A stretch of 64,000 nucleotides of DNA from UBA10438 sp964432155 (GCA_964432155.1 CAYSMF010000011.1:1-64000), one strand, 5' to 3'. Positions 35,421 through 44,460 are shown, numbered from the stretch's first letter. A program made the numbers and translations. The notes: generated from the sequence alone by a model not told the origin.

Positions 35421-37235
35421 ATGCGCATCGTTACACGCGTCATCGCATTTGCTGCGTGCATCGCAGCACTTTCAACAAGTTTCAATGCTTACGGACAGGA
35501 GATTCCGCAGCCGCGCAGTATCCGCGCGACGAATGGCGTCCTGGTCGATACCTTGAATCTCGTGATGACAACCTTGGACATTCAGGGTCGAAAGGTTGAG
35601 GCTCGGACGTATAATGGCAAGACACCGGGTGACGTGTGGCGTGTAAAGCCGGGTGAGACGATGAAGATCCACCTCAACAATCAATTGCCACCCAACCCTG
35701 ACCAGGATCTGCCTGACCAGGGCAATTATCCGCAACGAGCGAATACCACCAACCTGCACGTGCACGGACTGAATGTTTCTCCGAAAGACAATGGCGACAA
35801 TGTTCTTCTGTCGATCCTACCTGGTGAGAAGTTCGATTTCGAGTTCGCACTGCCTGACAATCACGCTGCAGGTACGTATTGGTATCATCCTCACCATCAC
35901 ACGTCAACGTACTCACAGGTGGTAAACGGTCTCGCTGGCTCAATCGTTGTTGAAGATCCAACAGATCCCAGCATCACGGATCCAGCATTGCTTGCAATGG
36001 AAGACCGCGTGTTCCTGTTTTCGTCCTTCACAGTCGACACAGCAACAAACACGATTCCATATCCGCGTCGCTTGACATCAAAGACAGCTACAGTCCCACT
36101 TGTCGGCGTTGATAGTCCTGTGTTCGTGAATGGTGTTCTCGGTGGAACGATCTCTATGCGTCCGGGAGAGATTCAGCGCTGGCGATTGATTAACGCAACG
36201 TACGAGCTCACAATGCGCTTGCATTGGAAGAAGATTGTCGGTAACGACACAGTCGATGTTGAGCATCTCAACATCGCACGGGATGGCCTGTATTTTGCCC
36301 AAGCCGCAACTGCATCATGGGTTCCATTTACATCGGGATCGCGCGCAGATATGCTTGTGTCTGCACCGACAGATGATGCCACGTACATCGTGATCATGAA
36401 GACGCTCGATCGCAACATGAAGGAGATCGAGAGTCGTGTGATGGCAACGATCGTTCGCACTGGCGAACCAATCGTACCTGCAATGAAGATGCCGGAGAAG
36501 CTTCCAATTGCGATCAAGCAGGGCTCGATCCGCACAGAAGAAATCACAGGTACACGTGAAGTAGTATTCCGCATCGGCGACTTCGGTCCTGTCGCAACAG
36601 ACTCCACGGCGATCAGCCGCATCTTCACCATCGACAATACACCGTTCAATCACGACGTTGTCAACATCACTGTTAAAGCAGGTGATGTTGAAGAGTGGAC
36701 GATTCGTAACGAGAGCGATGGATGGCACCCATTCCACATTCACGTGAACGAATTCCAAGTAGTTGCCATCAACGGCAAGTACATGGAGCAACCGGTATGG
36801 CACGACGTGTTGTTGTTGCAACCGCGAACAACTTACACGATCCGTCATCGCTTTGACGAGTTCGATGGCAAGACAGTCCTCCACTGCCACTTCCTCCCGC
36901 ACGAAGATTGGGGCATGATGAACATCATTGAAATTCTGCCTCGTACATCATCAGTTGATGAAGAGCCGTGGAAGAATCCGATGGCATTCCCTAATCCTGT
37001 CGCTGGACGTCTGCAGCACCTTACGGTCCGTTTGCCAGAGTTTCTCAACGATCAACCGGTTACTGTCAGCCTCCACGACGTCCGTGGAGAAGAGCTGCAG
37101 ACAATCACGACAACGGCCGCGGCAACACCGACAGTACGATTCAATGTTGATGCGTACACGGCTGGCTCGTACTTCGTCCGCATTAACGATGGACGTCGCT
37201 ACAAGGTAAGCGAGATGGTGGTGCTCGTTCGATGA
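35421..37235 (+). CDS. Multicopper oxidase with T9SS tail
   Basis: This 604-residue exported enzyme has all four copper motifs: TNLHVHGLN (~110), TYWYHPHHH (~150), WHPFHIHVNEF (~435) and VLHCHFLPHEDWGMM (~490). It therefore should carry type 1 and trinuclear centres and oxidise a metal or phenolic substrate with O2. The N-terminus is a signal peptide (MRIVTRVIAFAACIAALS). After the last cupredoxin domain a T9SS-like tail begins MAFPNPVAGRLQHL and ends VVLVR. CGGAG precedes the ATG. The next gene, a thioredoxin-fold protein, overlaps by four bases. CumA/CotA-like phenol or Mn/Cu oxidation is plausible. Confidence 0.92.
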   Translation: MRIVTRVIAFAACIAALSTSFNAYGQEIPQPRSIRATNGVLVDTLNLVMTTLDIQGRKVEARTYNGKTPGDVWRVKPGETMKIHLNNQLPPNPDQDLPDQGNYPQRANTTNLHVHGLNVSPKDNGDNVLLSILPGEKFDFEFALPDNHAAGTYWYHPHHHTSTYSQVVNGLAGSIVVEDPTDPSITDPALLAMEDRVFLFSSFTVDTATNTIPYPRRLTSKTATVPLVGVDSPVFVNGVLGGTISMRPGEIQRWRLINATYELTMRLHWKKIVGNDTVDVEHLNIARDGLYFAQAATASWVPFTSGSRADMLVSAPTDDATYIVIMKTLDRNMKEIESRVMATIVRTGEPIVPAMKMPEKLPIAIKQGSIRTEEITGTREVVFRIGDFGPVATDSTAISRIFTIDNTPFNHDVVNITVKAGDVEEWTIRNESDGWHPFHIHVNEFQVVAINGKYMEQPVWHDVLLLQPRTTYTIRHRFDEFDGKTVLHCHFLPHEDWGMMNIIEILPRTSSVDEEPWKNPMAFPNPVAGRLQHLTVRLPEFLNDQPVTVSLHDVRGEELQTITTTAAATPTVRFNVDAYTAGSYFVRINDGRRYKVSEMVVLVR

Positions 37236-37756
37236 AGATGTTCCTCGCATTCGCATGTGCACTCATTGCACTGTGTAGTGAGGTGTATGCTCAGCATCGC
37301 GTGGTGCAGAAGCTACCAGCTGTTGTTTTGTCAGGGGGCGTCACAGTCGATCTGCTCGCAGCTTCAGATGCAGCACCGATTATCGTGGTGCGACATCTCG
37401 GTGCGACATGCTCGCATTGCGTCGAGCAGGTACGCGCGCTCATACGATATCACGATGTGTCAGGCCCCCTTCCTGCGAAGGTCTACGCCATCTCATCCGA
37501 TGACGTCCCGACGTGCGACTCAATGACCAGAACGCTTCGCTTCGACACGACGGCGATTGCCCTGTGCTCGGATGCTGACGATGCGTGTGCGAATGCCCTC
37601 GGCTGCGTGATCTCGGAACGAGATGGAACAATCACCGACCTTCATCTCGTCATGATCCTCCACCGACGACGTGTGCTCTTTGAGCACTATTCGATTACGC
37701 CGTTGATGAGCTTTGGTGATGTGATGCGTATCGCTGCTGATGCGATGAAGCGCTAG
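37232..37756 (+). CDS. Exported thioredoxin-fold (redoxin-like) protein
   Basis: This 174-residue protein has a signal peptide (MKMFLAFACALIALCSEVYA) and a CSHC motif in VVRHLGATCSHCVEQV, the position of the redox-active CxxC of thioredoxin/AhpC-like folds. Its start overlaps the multicopper oxidase stop by four bases, so the two are translationally coupled. A likely role is thiol/disulfide or copper-loading chemistry for the oxidase, but that is inference. Later cysteines (CSDADDACANALGC) are unusual for redoxins. Confidence 0.7.
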   Translation: MKMFLAFACALIALCSEVYAQHRVVQKLPAVVLSGGVTVDLLAASDAAPIIVVRHLGATCSHCVEQVRALIRYHDVSGPLPAKVYAISSDDVPTCDSMTRTLRFDTTAIALCSDADDACANALGCVISERDGTITDLHLVMILHRRRVLFEHYSITPLMSFGDVMRIAADAMKR

Positions 37757-37764
37757 TGCTAACC

Positions 37765-38724
37765 TTACAGCTGCGCTATCCACAGATAGACTGGCATGCC
37801 GATGGTGATGTTGAACGGAAACGTCACACCGAGTGCCATCGGAATGTACAGTCCGGGGTCTGCTTTAGGTGCAGCCAGACGCATTGCAGCCGGAACGGCG
37901 ATATACGAAGCGCTTGCCGCAAGCACAGCAAACATGAAGCGATTTGCAGGATCGCTGATGAAGCCGTGACTTAGGAATGCAACGGCAGTGCCGTTGACGA
38001 GAGGCATCAAGATGCCCCCTAGCACAGCAAGCCAGCCGTAGCGACGGAATGCTCCGATCTTGGTGCCTGTAATCATGCCCATCTCAAGCAGGAAGATCGC
38101 GAGGAAGCCTTTGAAGATGTCCGTTGTAAAGGGCTTGATGCCCATGGCGGCCTTCTCGTCGGAGATCATGCCAACGATGAGACTGCCCGTGATCATGAGC
38201 ACGCTACCGTTGGTGAACGAGTGGTGCAGAACGTCGCGCATTGATAGAGAAGTACCGTTCTGCTTGTCGTAAATCGACATCAACATCACGCCGACGATGA
38301 TTGCTGGCGCTTCCATGAGTGCCATCACTGCCACCATGTGTCCACCAAAGACCATGCCCTGTGCTTCGAGTACAGTAGAGGCTGTAACAAAGGTCACAGC
38401 ACTCACCGAGCCATACGCCGCCGCAACAGCTCCAGCATCTGATACCGACAAGCGACGCTTGAGAATGAAGAACGTATAGAGCGGAATCACCGAGGCTACA
38501 ACGAGGCCTGCGACGCATGACCAAATGATCTCCTGCGTCAGTGGACTGTGAATCAGCTCTTGTCCACCCTTAAAACCAATCGAAAACAGAAGGTAGAGAC
38601 TGATAAACTTTGCCGAGCTGGCAGGGATCTCGAGATCGCTCTTGACGCGGACAGCAAGAATCCCCAGCAGAAAGAACAGCAGCGTGGGGTTGGTCAGGTT
38701 CGAGATCAGAAGTTGCAAGTCCAT
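37765..38724 (-). CDS. sbtA: SbtA-type sodium-dependent bicarbonate transporter
   Basis: This 319-residue membrane protein has about ten membrane segments and the SbtA/DUF897 layout: FFLLGILAVRVKSDLEIP, LLFSIGFKGGQEL, AAYGSVSAVTF, MGMITGTKIGAFRRYG and a repeat ending FNITIGMPVYLWIA. Cyanobacterial SbtA takes up bicarbonate with sodium. The usual partner sbtB (PII-like) is not adjacent. ATG 38724 follows no strong SD; the frame extends upstream to 38928 but would read through the REP pair. The REP pair lies in the divergent region between this gene and the GNAT gene. Confidence 0.88.
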   Translation of the reverse strand: MDLQLLISNLTNPTLLFFLLGILAVRVKSDLEIPASSAKFISLYLLFSIGFKGGQELIHSPLTQEIIWSCVAGLVVASVIPLYTFFILKRRLSVSDAGAVAAAYGSVSAVTFVTASTVLEAQGMVFGGHMVAVMALMEAPAIIVGVMLMSIYDKQNGTSLSMRDVLHHSFTNGSVLMITGSLIVGMISDEKAAMGIKPFTTDIFKGFLAIFLLEMGMITGTKIGAFRRYGWLAVLGGILMPLVNGTAVAFLSHGFISDPANRFMFAVLAASASYIAVPAAMRLAAPKADPGLYIPMALGVTFPFNITIGMPVYLWIAQL

Positions 38725-38756
38725 AGGCGCACAAAGATACCCAGGTCCCCCTTTGA

Positions 38757-38783
38757 ATGCCGGGAAAGTATAGTACCCGGCAT
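38757..38783 (+). repeat. REP hairpin copy A
   Basis: This is one of six copies of a 27-base element. The arms ATGCCGGG and CCCGGCAT flank an 11-base loop starting AAAGTATAGT; position 19 is A here. The surrounding TGA/TCA extends the stem to 11 pairs. It is 28 bases from copy B, in the opposite orientation, forming an inverted pair between the divergent sbtA and GNAT genes. Confidence 0.85.
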
Positions 38784-38811
38784 TCAGTTGTAAGTCCTTT
38801 ACCTTCGGTAT

Positions 38812-38838
38812 CTGCCGGGTACTATACTTTCCCGGCAT
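38812..38838 (-). repeat. REP hairpin copy B
   Basis: This is the reverse complement of copy A with one difference at the first base of the arm (C instead of A). Orientation is set by the asymmetric loop. Together with copy A it forms a BIME-like cluster upstream of both flanking genes, where it could affect transcription or form a cruciform. Confidence 0.83.
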
Positions 38839-38869
38839 GTACCGAATGATCACTTCGTAGTTTTCGGGC

Positions 38870-39412
38870 ATGGAGAACGAGATACTTCCCGGATATACAC
38901 TGCATCCGGCAACCGAAGAAGAGTTCATGACGCTCTACAAAGAGCGAGAGTCACGGTACTTCGCCGGATTCGAGCAAACAGACCTCGTCGGTGAGGTATC
39001 GGATCACGACCGTGAGCAATTCGCCATACGACACAAAGCATTTACAGGCGGCGAGCGGTTTCAGTGGTTCATTCAACACAAGGGTGATATCATTGGGTGG
39101 ACGCTTGCTCAGCAGGACGATCCGATCACACTGCTAATGCGTAATACTGCGGTCGACCCTGCGCATCGCCGTGTAGGGGTCTATACCGCCTTGTTGGCTT
39201 TCGTTGTCGCTTTCGCCCGTGAACATGGTTACCAGCGTATTACGTCAACGCATTCCGCAACGAATAATGCGATTCTGATTCCGAAGCTGAAAGCAGACTT
39301 TGTGATCAGCGGGTTGCATGTTGACGAGAGGTTCGGTGTGATGGTGCATCTCACGCACTTCCTCTACCCGCATCGTAGGAGCGTCGTCGAACGCCGTGTT
39401 CGCGGTATCTAG
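38870..39412 (+). CDS. GNAT-family N-acetyltransferase
   Basis: This 180-residue cytoplasmic protein has the acetyl-CoA binding motif of GNAT enzymes (VDPAHRRVGVYTALL, near residues 95-110), an alpha/beta core and a later THSATNNAILIPK segment. GNATs acetylate amines on proteins, antibiotics or metabolites; the substrate is not predictable. It begins 31 bases after REP copy B and has its own transcription unit; the tyrosinase gene starts 54 bases after it. Confidence 0.8.
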   Translation: MENEILPGYTLHPATEEEFMTLYKERESRYFAGFEQTDLVGEVSDHDREQFAIRHKAFTGGERFQWFIQHKGDIIGWTLAQQDDPITLLMRNTAVDPAHRRVGVYTALLAFVVAFAREHGYQRITSTHSATNNAILIPKLKADFVISGLHVDERFGVMVHLTHFLYPHRRSVVERRVRGI

Positions 39413-39465
39413 CGCAGTTGTTGTTGTAAATTGAATTGTTTCTTCCGACCACGACAGGGGTTTCT

Positions 39466-40581
39466 ATGCGCCATCTCTACCGAATTCTTGCGGCAAGTTT
39501 GCTTGCACTTACATTCATTGCATGCTCAACAACTGATCCGGTCGAGAGTGTAACGCGCATTCGCAAAAACGCGAAGAATCTCACAGCACAGGAAAAAGCA
39601 GACTTCGTCAATGCCATCCTGAAGATGAAGCAGACACCGTCGCCGTACAATGCCGAGCTGAACTACTACGACCAGTTTGTCGAATGGCACCTGCTTGCAT
39701 TCTATTGCGTGCCGAACGACAACACACACGAGATGTACCCAGCGCACCAACGTCCGTCGTTCTTGCCATGGCACCGCGTGTATCTCGACATGTTCGAGAA
39801 GGCACTCAAGCAAGTTTCGGGCAAAGACATTGCTGTGCCGTACTGGGACTGGACAGATCCAAGCTCTACAGCAGCGGTGTTCTCCGACGACCTTCTCGGT
39901 GGTGATGGCGATCCAACGCAAGACTACGCCGTCACAACAGGTCCGTTTCGTAAAGGGGCTTGGAATATTCGCATCGATGATACACGCGACATTAACATCA
40001 TCTTCATCGAAGAAGAGGGTGATCCGAACAATGTTCCGTACCTCGTGCGTGGCTTCGGCAAGTTCAAGGATAGCACAGTCACGTTGCCAAGTATTGCGGA
40101 GCTGAATAACACACTGAGCATTAGCAAGTACGACTCTGCCCCTTGGGACTCATCTGTTGACACCGCTGTGAGCTTCCGCAACTCGCTTGAAGGCTGGCGC
40201 CATACTGCCGGCGATACGTGCAACGAGGGTTTTATGGATGTTAAGTGGACGCCAACGAAGCGAAGCCAGATGCACAATGTTGTTCACCTATGGACTGGTG
40301 GCGTCATCAAGATGAACGGCAAGGTTATCGGTGGTAACATGACAACGAACTCGTCGCCGAACGACCCGACGTTCTGGCTGCATCACGCAAACATCGACCG
40401 CATCTGGACGGCGTGGATGAATCGCCATGGTCGCGTCTACGAACCCGTAACAGGCGGTCCGAAGGGATCGAACCTCAATGATGTGATGAAGCCATGGGGC
40501 ATGCGCACCGATGGAAAGAACACACCAAATTCAGTACTCGACCATTCGGTGCTCAACTACGAGTACGACGCCGTACCATAA
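39466..40581 (+). CDS. Tyrosinase/catechol-oxidase-like lipoprotein
   Basis: This 371-residue protein starts MRHLYRILAASLLALTFIAC (lipobox, Cys20). It has a type 3 copper site: CuA histidines at 75 (EWHLLAF), 94 (PAHQRPSF) and 103 (PWHRVYLDMFE), and CuB histidines at 270 and 274 (MHNVVHLW) with the HH pair near 306 (FWLHHANIDRIW). Tyrosinases oxidise monophenols and diphenols to quinones. No melanin genes accompany it. The downstream VOC gene starts 18 bases after the stop and may be co-transcribed. ACAGGGG precedes the ATG. Confidence 0.93.
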   Translation: MRHLYRILAASLLALTFIACSTTDPVESVTRIRKNAKNLTAQEKADFVNAILKMKQTPSPYNAELNYYDQFVEWHLLAFYCVPNDNTHEMYPAHQRPSFLPWHRVYLDMFEKALKQVSGKDIAVPYWDWTDPSSTAAVFSDDLLGGDGDPTQDYAVTTGPFRKGAWNIRIDDTRDINIIFIEEEGDPNNVPYLVRGFGKFKDSTVTLPSIAELNNTLSISKYDSAPWDSSVDTAVSFRNSLEGWRHTAGDTCNEGFMDVKWTPTKRSQMHNVVHLWTGGVIKMNGKVIGGNMTTNSSPNDPTFWLHHANIDRIWTAWMNRHGRVYEPVTGGPKGSNLNDVMKPWGMRTDGKNTPNSVLDHSVLNYEYDAVP

Positions 40582-40598
40582 ATCACAGCGAGTCGAGC

Positions 40599-40964
40599 AT
40601 GGGACGTGTAGTTGGAATAGGGGGCCTCTTCATCAAGAGCTCTCAGCCTGCTGTGTTGCAAGCATGGTATCGCGATGTACTCGGTATGCCACTTGAAGAG
40701 TGGGGCGGAGCCGTTCTTCATCGGAGCGATGCAACACCAGCATATCAGGTATGGACGGTGTTCCCGTCGGATACGACCTACTATGAACCCTCGACGAGTC
40801 CGTTCATGCTCAACCTAGCGGTTGACGACATGCAAGGGATGATCGCCCACATCCGGAGTCGTGGCGCAGACATCTGTGGTGGACCCGAGTCGAATGAGTT
40901 CGGAACATTCGCGTGGATCTTGGATCCAGATGAAAACAAGATCGAGCTCTGGCAAGCCCCCTGA
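40599..40964 (+). CDS. VOC (glyoxalase/bleomycin-resistance) protein
   Basis: This 121-residue cytoplasmic single-domain VOC protein starts MGRVVGIGGLFIKS, with YRDVLGMPLEEWG and the C-terminal DPDENKIELWQ block, typical of glyoxalase I-like folds. Metal-binding His/Glu sites can be proposed but not confirmed. It follows the tyrosinase by 18 bases and may break down or detoxify oxidation products; this is inference from position only. Confidence 0.82.
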   Translation: MGRVVGIGGLFIKSSQPAVLQAWYRDVLGMPLEEWGGAVLHRSDATPAYQVWTVFPSDTTYYEPSTSPFMLNLAVDDMQGMIAHIRSRGADICGGPESNEFGTFAWILDPDENKIELWQAP

Positions 40965-40967
40965 AGT

Positions 40968-41207
40968 CTAGAGCACGTCAGTTACGAATCCGTAACTGAG
41001 GATAGCGAACATCACAGCTACATGACTCAGAAACCAAATGCGCTGCCAACGCGGGCGTTCATTCCATGGTTGCTTGACGTCAAATGGATCGAAGAAAAGC
41101 GCGAGTCCGAAATTCGAGAACCCCATCATCCAGTTGCCGAAGATCATCGCGACGATCGACATGACGACGAAGCCGGCGTACAGGAAGCGATTAATCTTTG
41201 GATTCAT
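40968..41207 (-). CDS. Small membrane protein of unknown function
   Basis: This 79-residue protein has two membrane segments (FLYAGFVVMSIVAMIFG and FLSHVAVMFAILSYGF) separated by a polar loop with WNERPRWQRIW. I do not recognise a family. It lies downstream of, and in the same direction as, the VOC gene at 41231 (24-base gap), so it may share its transcript. Confidence 0.55.
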   Translation of the reverse strand: MNPKINRFLYAGFVVMSIVAMIFGNWMMGFSNFGLALFFDPFDVKQPWNERPRWQRIWFLSHVAVMFAILSYGFVTDVL

Positions 41208-41230
41208 GTTGTCTCCGTAGAATGATCGTG

Positions 41231-41608
41231 TTATGCCATCGAATGAAGGGCCATATGATTTCCTTCAGAATCAATGAAGATTGCCATAACGCCGAAGTTG
41301 TTTGGGAGCTCTGTCTTTGTCATGATGATCGTGCCACCGGCTTGCTCGACATGTGATAGCACGGTATTCAGATCAGGATTCGCATTCAGGTACAACAACG
41401 GTCCAGCGGTAGCAGGCTTGTGCTCGGGGATATAGACGAGCGCTCCGCCGACTCCATCATCTTCGCTTGGAAACATTGCCATGCGGATGGGTTCGTGTGC
41501 TCCTGGCACCTCCATGCGTCGCATTGAGCATCCGAGGATTGTCTCGTAAAACGTTACGGCTCGATCAAGATCAGTCGTAGGTACTTCGAACCAGTTGATG
41601 GCGTTCAT
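41231..41608 (-). CDS. VOC-family protein (glyoxalase/dioxygenase superfamily)
   Basis: This 125-residue VOC protein has MNAINWFEVPTTDLDRAVTFYE and DSEGNHMALHS. It is closest in style to the PhnB/lactoylglutathione-lyase-like group of bacterial single-domain proteins, distinct from the protein at 40599 and on the opposite strand. Substrate unknown. Its start overlaps the bioY stop by four bases, so translation may be coupled. Confidence 0.83.
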   Translation of the reverse strand: MNAINWFEVPTTDLDRAVTFYETILGCSMRRMEVPGAHEPIRMAMFPSEDDGVGGALVYIPEHKPATAGPLLYLNANPDLNTVLSHVEQAGGTIIMTKTELPNNFGVMAIFIDSEGNHMALHSMA

Positions 41609-42141
41609 AGGGCCTCCTTACTCGCAATTGTCTTCGCGCGAAGTCGCGAAACGATTGCACTTGCAAGCAATATCTCACACACATCTTGTACGACGGTTGG
41701 GTGTACACCCAGTGCGATGAGATCGGTGATGGAAGCAGTCGAAACCTGCATCATCCAAAGCACGCCGCAGAGATACACAACCACGAGTCCCTGCAAGAAA
41801 ACACCAACACAGGACGAAAACGACGAACACGCCCCCTTATCTGCATACCAGCCAATCAAACCCGCGGCTGGAACGAATCCAATGATGTAACCACCAGTAA
41901 TCGACATGTCGGCATCAAGGCCCGAGAACCAGGGAATACCGAGCGCACCACCGGCCACATAGAGTGCGGTGGCAATCAATGCATTACGGCTACCTAGTAG
42001 TCCTGCTACTACAATCAACACCAACGTCTGCAGCGTTCCAGGGACGATGCCTGATGAAACAACGAGCTGTGCGCTGCCTGCTAGAGCAAACACCGCTATG
42101 ACTATCGTTGAAACGGTTCGCTGTATCGATGTCAATCCCAT
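41605..42141 (-). CDS. bioY: BioY-type biotin transporter (S-component)
   Basis: This 178-residue protein has about six membrane segments and the BioY blocks VPGTLQTLVLIVVAGLLG, GGALGIPWFSG and GGYIIGFVPAAGLIGW. BioY binds biotin with high affinity, alone or with the energy-coupling ATPases. No ecfT or ecfA genes are adjacent, so it may act alone or share modules. ATG 42141 is chosen because AGGGGGAC lies 5-10 bases upstream; an ATG further upstream at 42159 has none. Confidence 0.85.
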   Translation of the reverse strand: MGLTSIQRTVSTIVIAVFALAGSAQLVVSSGIVPGTLQTLVLIVVAGLLGSRNALIATALYVAGGALGIPWFSGLDADMSITGGYIIGFVPAAGLIGWYADKGACSSFSSCVGVFLQGLVVVYLCGVLWMMQVSTASITDLIALGVHPTVVQDVCEILLASAIVSRLRAKTIASKEAL

Positions 42142-42227
42142 TGCGAGTCCCCCTACCATCGTTGATACAAGATCTGTGAGGTAATTTATGGCGATTCGAT
42201 GATGAACGACAAGGGGATTGCAGCACT

Positions 42228-42470
42228 ATGATCACATTCACACCAGAGCAGCGTAACGAGCTCATTCAGCGTGTGCGCAACTATTGCGAGGGAGAATTGT
42301 CACTCGAGCTCGGCCGATTCGACGTTGAGTTTCTTGTCGACTTCTTCACCAAAGAAATCGGTCCACTGTACTACAACCAGGGTCTATTCGACGCTGTAGC
42401 GATGCTGGATAAGCGCGTCGACGATCTGCGTGAATCGATGCTCACACTTGAGCAACGGTCCGCATCCTGA
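42228..42470 (+). CDS. DUF2164 protein
   Basis: This 80-residue protein matches the short DUF2164 family: ELSLELGRFDVEFLVDFFTKEIGPLYYNQGL is the conserved core (split here for length), with a helical C-terminus. It is cytoplasmic and function is unknown. It diverges from bioY with about 86 bases between them and converges on the channel gene with a three-base gap. Confidence 0.75.
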   Translation: MITFTPEQRNELIQRVRNYCEGELSLELGRFDVEFLVDFFTKEIGPLYYNQGLFDAVAMLDKRVDDLRESMLTLEQRSAS

Positions 42471-42473
42471 TCA

Positions 42474-44387
42474 TCAATCCTGAGCAAGTACGATGAGTCT
42501 ATCTCCCGTCTCGAATACAACGGGATCCGTCTTGCGTGGGTTTACAATGACTCCGTACGATTGACCTGGATCCTGTGCGAAACGTTGCCGCTTGAAACCG
42601 ATAGCTACCTCTCCTCGAAGAGTACAAGCATGTGTAAGCGTGTAGAAGTTTACAGGAACTCCAGTTTCTACATAGTCCTCGATCGGCTTGAGGTATACTT
42701 CGCTGCCATCAGCGCTGAAGAGGTCGTCGAACACAGGTTGGAGCGCTGCGTTCTCTGATAACTGCGCAAGCATGAGACTGTTGATCTTATCGCTCACGAT
42801 GAAATCGTCAGCCTTTGTCACGGAGGCGATATCGCGATTCTTGACATCTAGTATCTGACTAACAATATTGAATGTCTTGTGAACCTTGTCTGAGATATCA
42901 CGCAAGTGAAGTAGCGTGATAAGTGTCATAGCATCAGCTTCTTGTTCCGTCTTGACATCGCTGTAACTCAGTACAATGATGTGATCATACGATTCAAGCC
43001 CTAGACTATCAAGCACGGCGCGATTCGTCGAATCTCCTTGCTTCCACTCAACTGATTGATGAGCGAGTCGTCCTTCGAGCTCTGATATCGTATCTGCCGT
43101 AAGAGAACTATCGCTATTCGCAACAATAGTGATGCCTGAGCCCGCTGCTACATACTGATCGAGTTCATGGACAATGCTCATGCCCATCTCATTCCAGCCC
43201 AGAACGATCGTCTGCTCAGCCGTCGGAATCGTCCTCGTGCGATCTCGCAGGAGATTGTACTGAATTGCATGAGCCGAATGAGGAGCTAGAGCGATCGCGG
43301 AATCATCCTCGGAAATCATAATGAGCTGTTCGTCAGCACCAATGATCCTGTCCATTGGCGGATTAACGGCTGTGGTACCATCGCTTCCGACAATCCCAAT
43401 CAGACAATGAGCATCGAACGCAAGAAGCGCTTGTGCAAATGTCAATCCGACTAGGCGTTGCTCGCGATGGAAGTAAATCTCATTACCATCAAAATCGAGG
43501 AGTTCAGAATAAACAACGCTGAGACCCGATTGTCGGCAGGTCTGCACAATCATCCGCGCGATGTAGTCCTTCGTGAGAATAAAGGATGCTTCGTCTTTGC
43601 CTACGATTTTGCCGATGTCGAGATTCTCGGCGTCGAAGATCTCCGAAACTATGTGGTATGGTTCTGAACGACGATTCGGACTATTTGTAATCGCTAGCAC
43701 CGTCTTTATCACATGAATATCAGCCTGCTCGTGTTGAGGCGACAAGACAATAATCGACTTTGACGCATAGGGATTGACGATGTGCAAATCATCAGGGTCA
43801 ATACTTGATCCGCTCCGACAGATGATTTTCGTGTTGCGTGTATCAGGGATTCTTGTGCGAATATCTTCCTCCATCTCAACCTTATCACGATCCGCCAGAA
43901 TCACAATGCGAGGCTTCGACTGACTCTCATTCGCGATGATCAGTTCAGAGAGTATCGTGTAGATCTTGTTCGACCAACCCAAAATCAGAGTATGGTTACT
44001 CTCCAGAACGAATGATCTACCGCGTCGTAGGCTTTCGAGCTTATCACTAATTCCGTTGTTAATCACGCCGATGAGGGTGCTCATGATGAATATGCCAACG
44101 AGCGTGCAGAACAACATGAGTGCACGGAAGCCCCAACCGCTATCCTCACTTACAATGCCCGGATCAAGGGTCCGCGTAAGACTAACCCAGAACCCATCCC
44201 CATAGGTAAGAGGAGCAGCTCCATCAGGGGCAATACTTGCTACACCGAGAACGAACGTCGTAAGGGCGACAAGAAGTGTTGTGACGATAGCTAGCGTGAG
44301 AATGAGCGCAGGAGCTCCTTTGCCCATCAAGCCATCAAACCAGTACCTAAAACGATTCATGGTTGTTCGTATGTCTTCGTGAATCAT
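42474..44387 (-). CDS. CASTOR/POLLUX-type ion channel with RCK/TrkA domains
   Basis: This 637-residue protein has N-terminal membrane segments (LILTLAIVTTLLVALTTF, LMLFCTLVGIFIMSTLIG) flanking a pore-like loop (TRTLDPGIVSEDSG) and two large cytoplasmic dinucleotide-binding regions with TLILGWSNK and TIVLGWNEMG. This is the layout of the CASTOR/POLLUX family, ligand-gated cation channels first known from plants and also present in bacteria. Likely a potassium-type channel. The start could also be ATG 44360, where the polar N-terminus would be nine residues shorter. Confidence 0.8.
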   Translation of the reverse strand: MIHEDIRTTMNRFRYWFDGLMGKGAPALILTLAIVTTLLVALTTFVLGVASIAPDGAAPLTYGDGFWVSLTRTLDPGIVSEDSGWGFRALMLFCTLVGIFIMSTLIGVINNGISDKLESLRRGRSFVLESNHTLILGWSNKIYTILSELIIANESQSKPRIVILADRDKVEMEEDIRTRIPDTRNTKIICRSGSSIDPDDLHIVNPYASKSIIVLSPQHEQADIHVIKTVLAITNSPNRRSEPYHIVSEIFDAENLDIGKIVGKDEASFILTKDYIARMIVQTCRQSGLSVVYSELLDFDGNEIYFHREQRLVGLTFAQALLAFDAHCLIGIVGSDGTTAVNPPMDRIIGADEQLIMISEDDSAIALAPHSAHAIQYNLLRDRTRTIPTAEQTIVLGWNEMGMSIVHELDQYVAAGSGITIVANSDSSLTADTISELEGRLAHQSVEWKQGDSTNRAVLDSLGLESYDHIIVLSYSDVKTEQEADAMTLITLLHLRDISDKVHKTFNIVSQILDVKNRDIASVTKADDFIVSDKINSLMLAQLSENAALQPVFDDLFSADGSEVYLKPIEDYVETGVPVNFYTLTHACTLRGEVAIGFKRQRFAQDPGQSYGVIVNPRKTDPVVFETGDRLIVLAQD

Positions 44388-44460
44388 TGAAGATCGAAAG
44401 GAACGTGCAACAGCAACGTATGAGATAGGTGGTATACGCTGGGGCTGAACTATGTAACTG

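Noticed and set aside
38725..38928. A longer SbtA protein starting at 38928
   Set aside because: It would read through both REP hairpins and the GNAT gene start; the membrane protein begins at 38724.
39420..39465. A Bacteroidota-type promoter (TTG, then TAnnTTTG) upstream of the tyrosinase gene
   Set aside because: TAAATTGA is only close to the consensus, and upstream regions of several other genes show no match, so no promoter is called.
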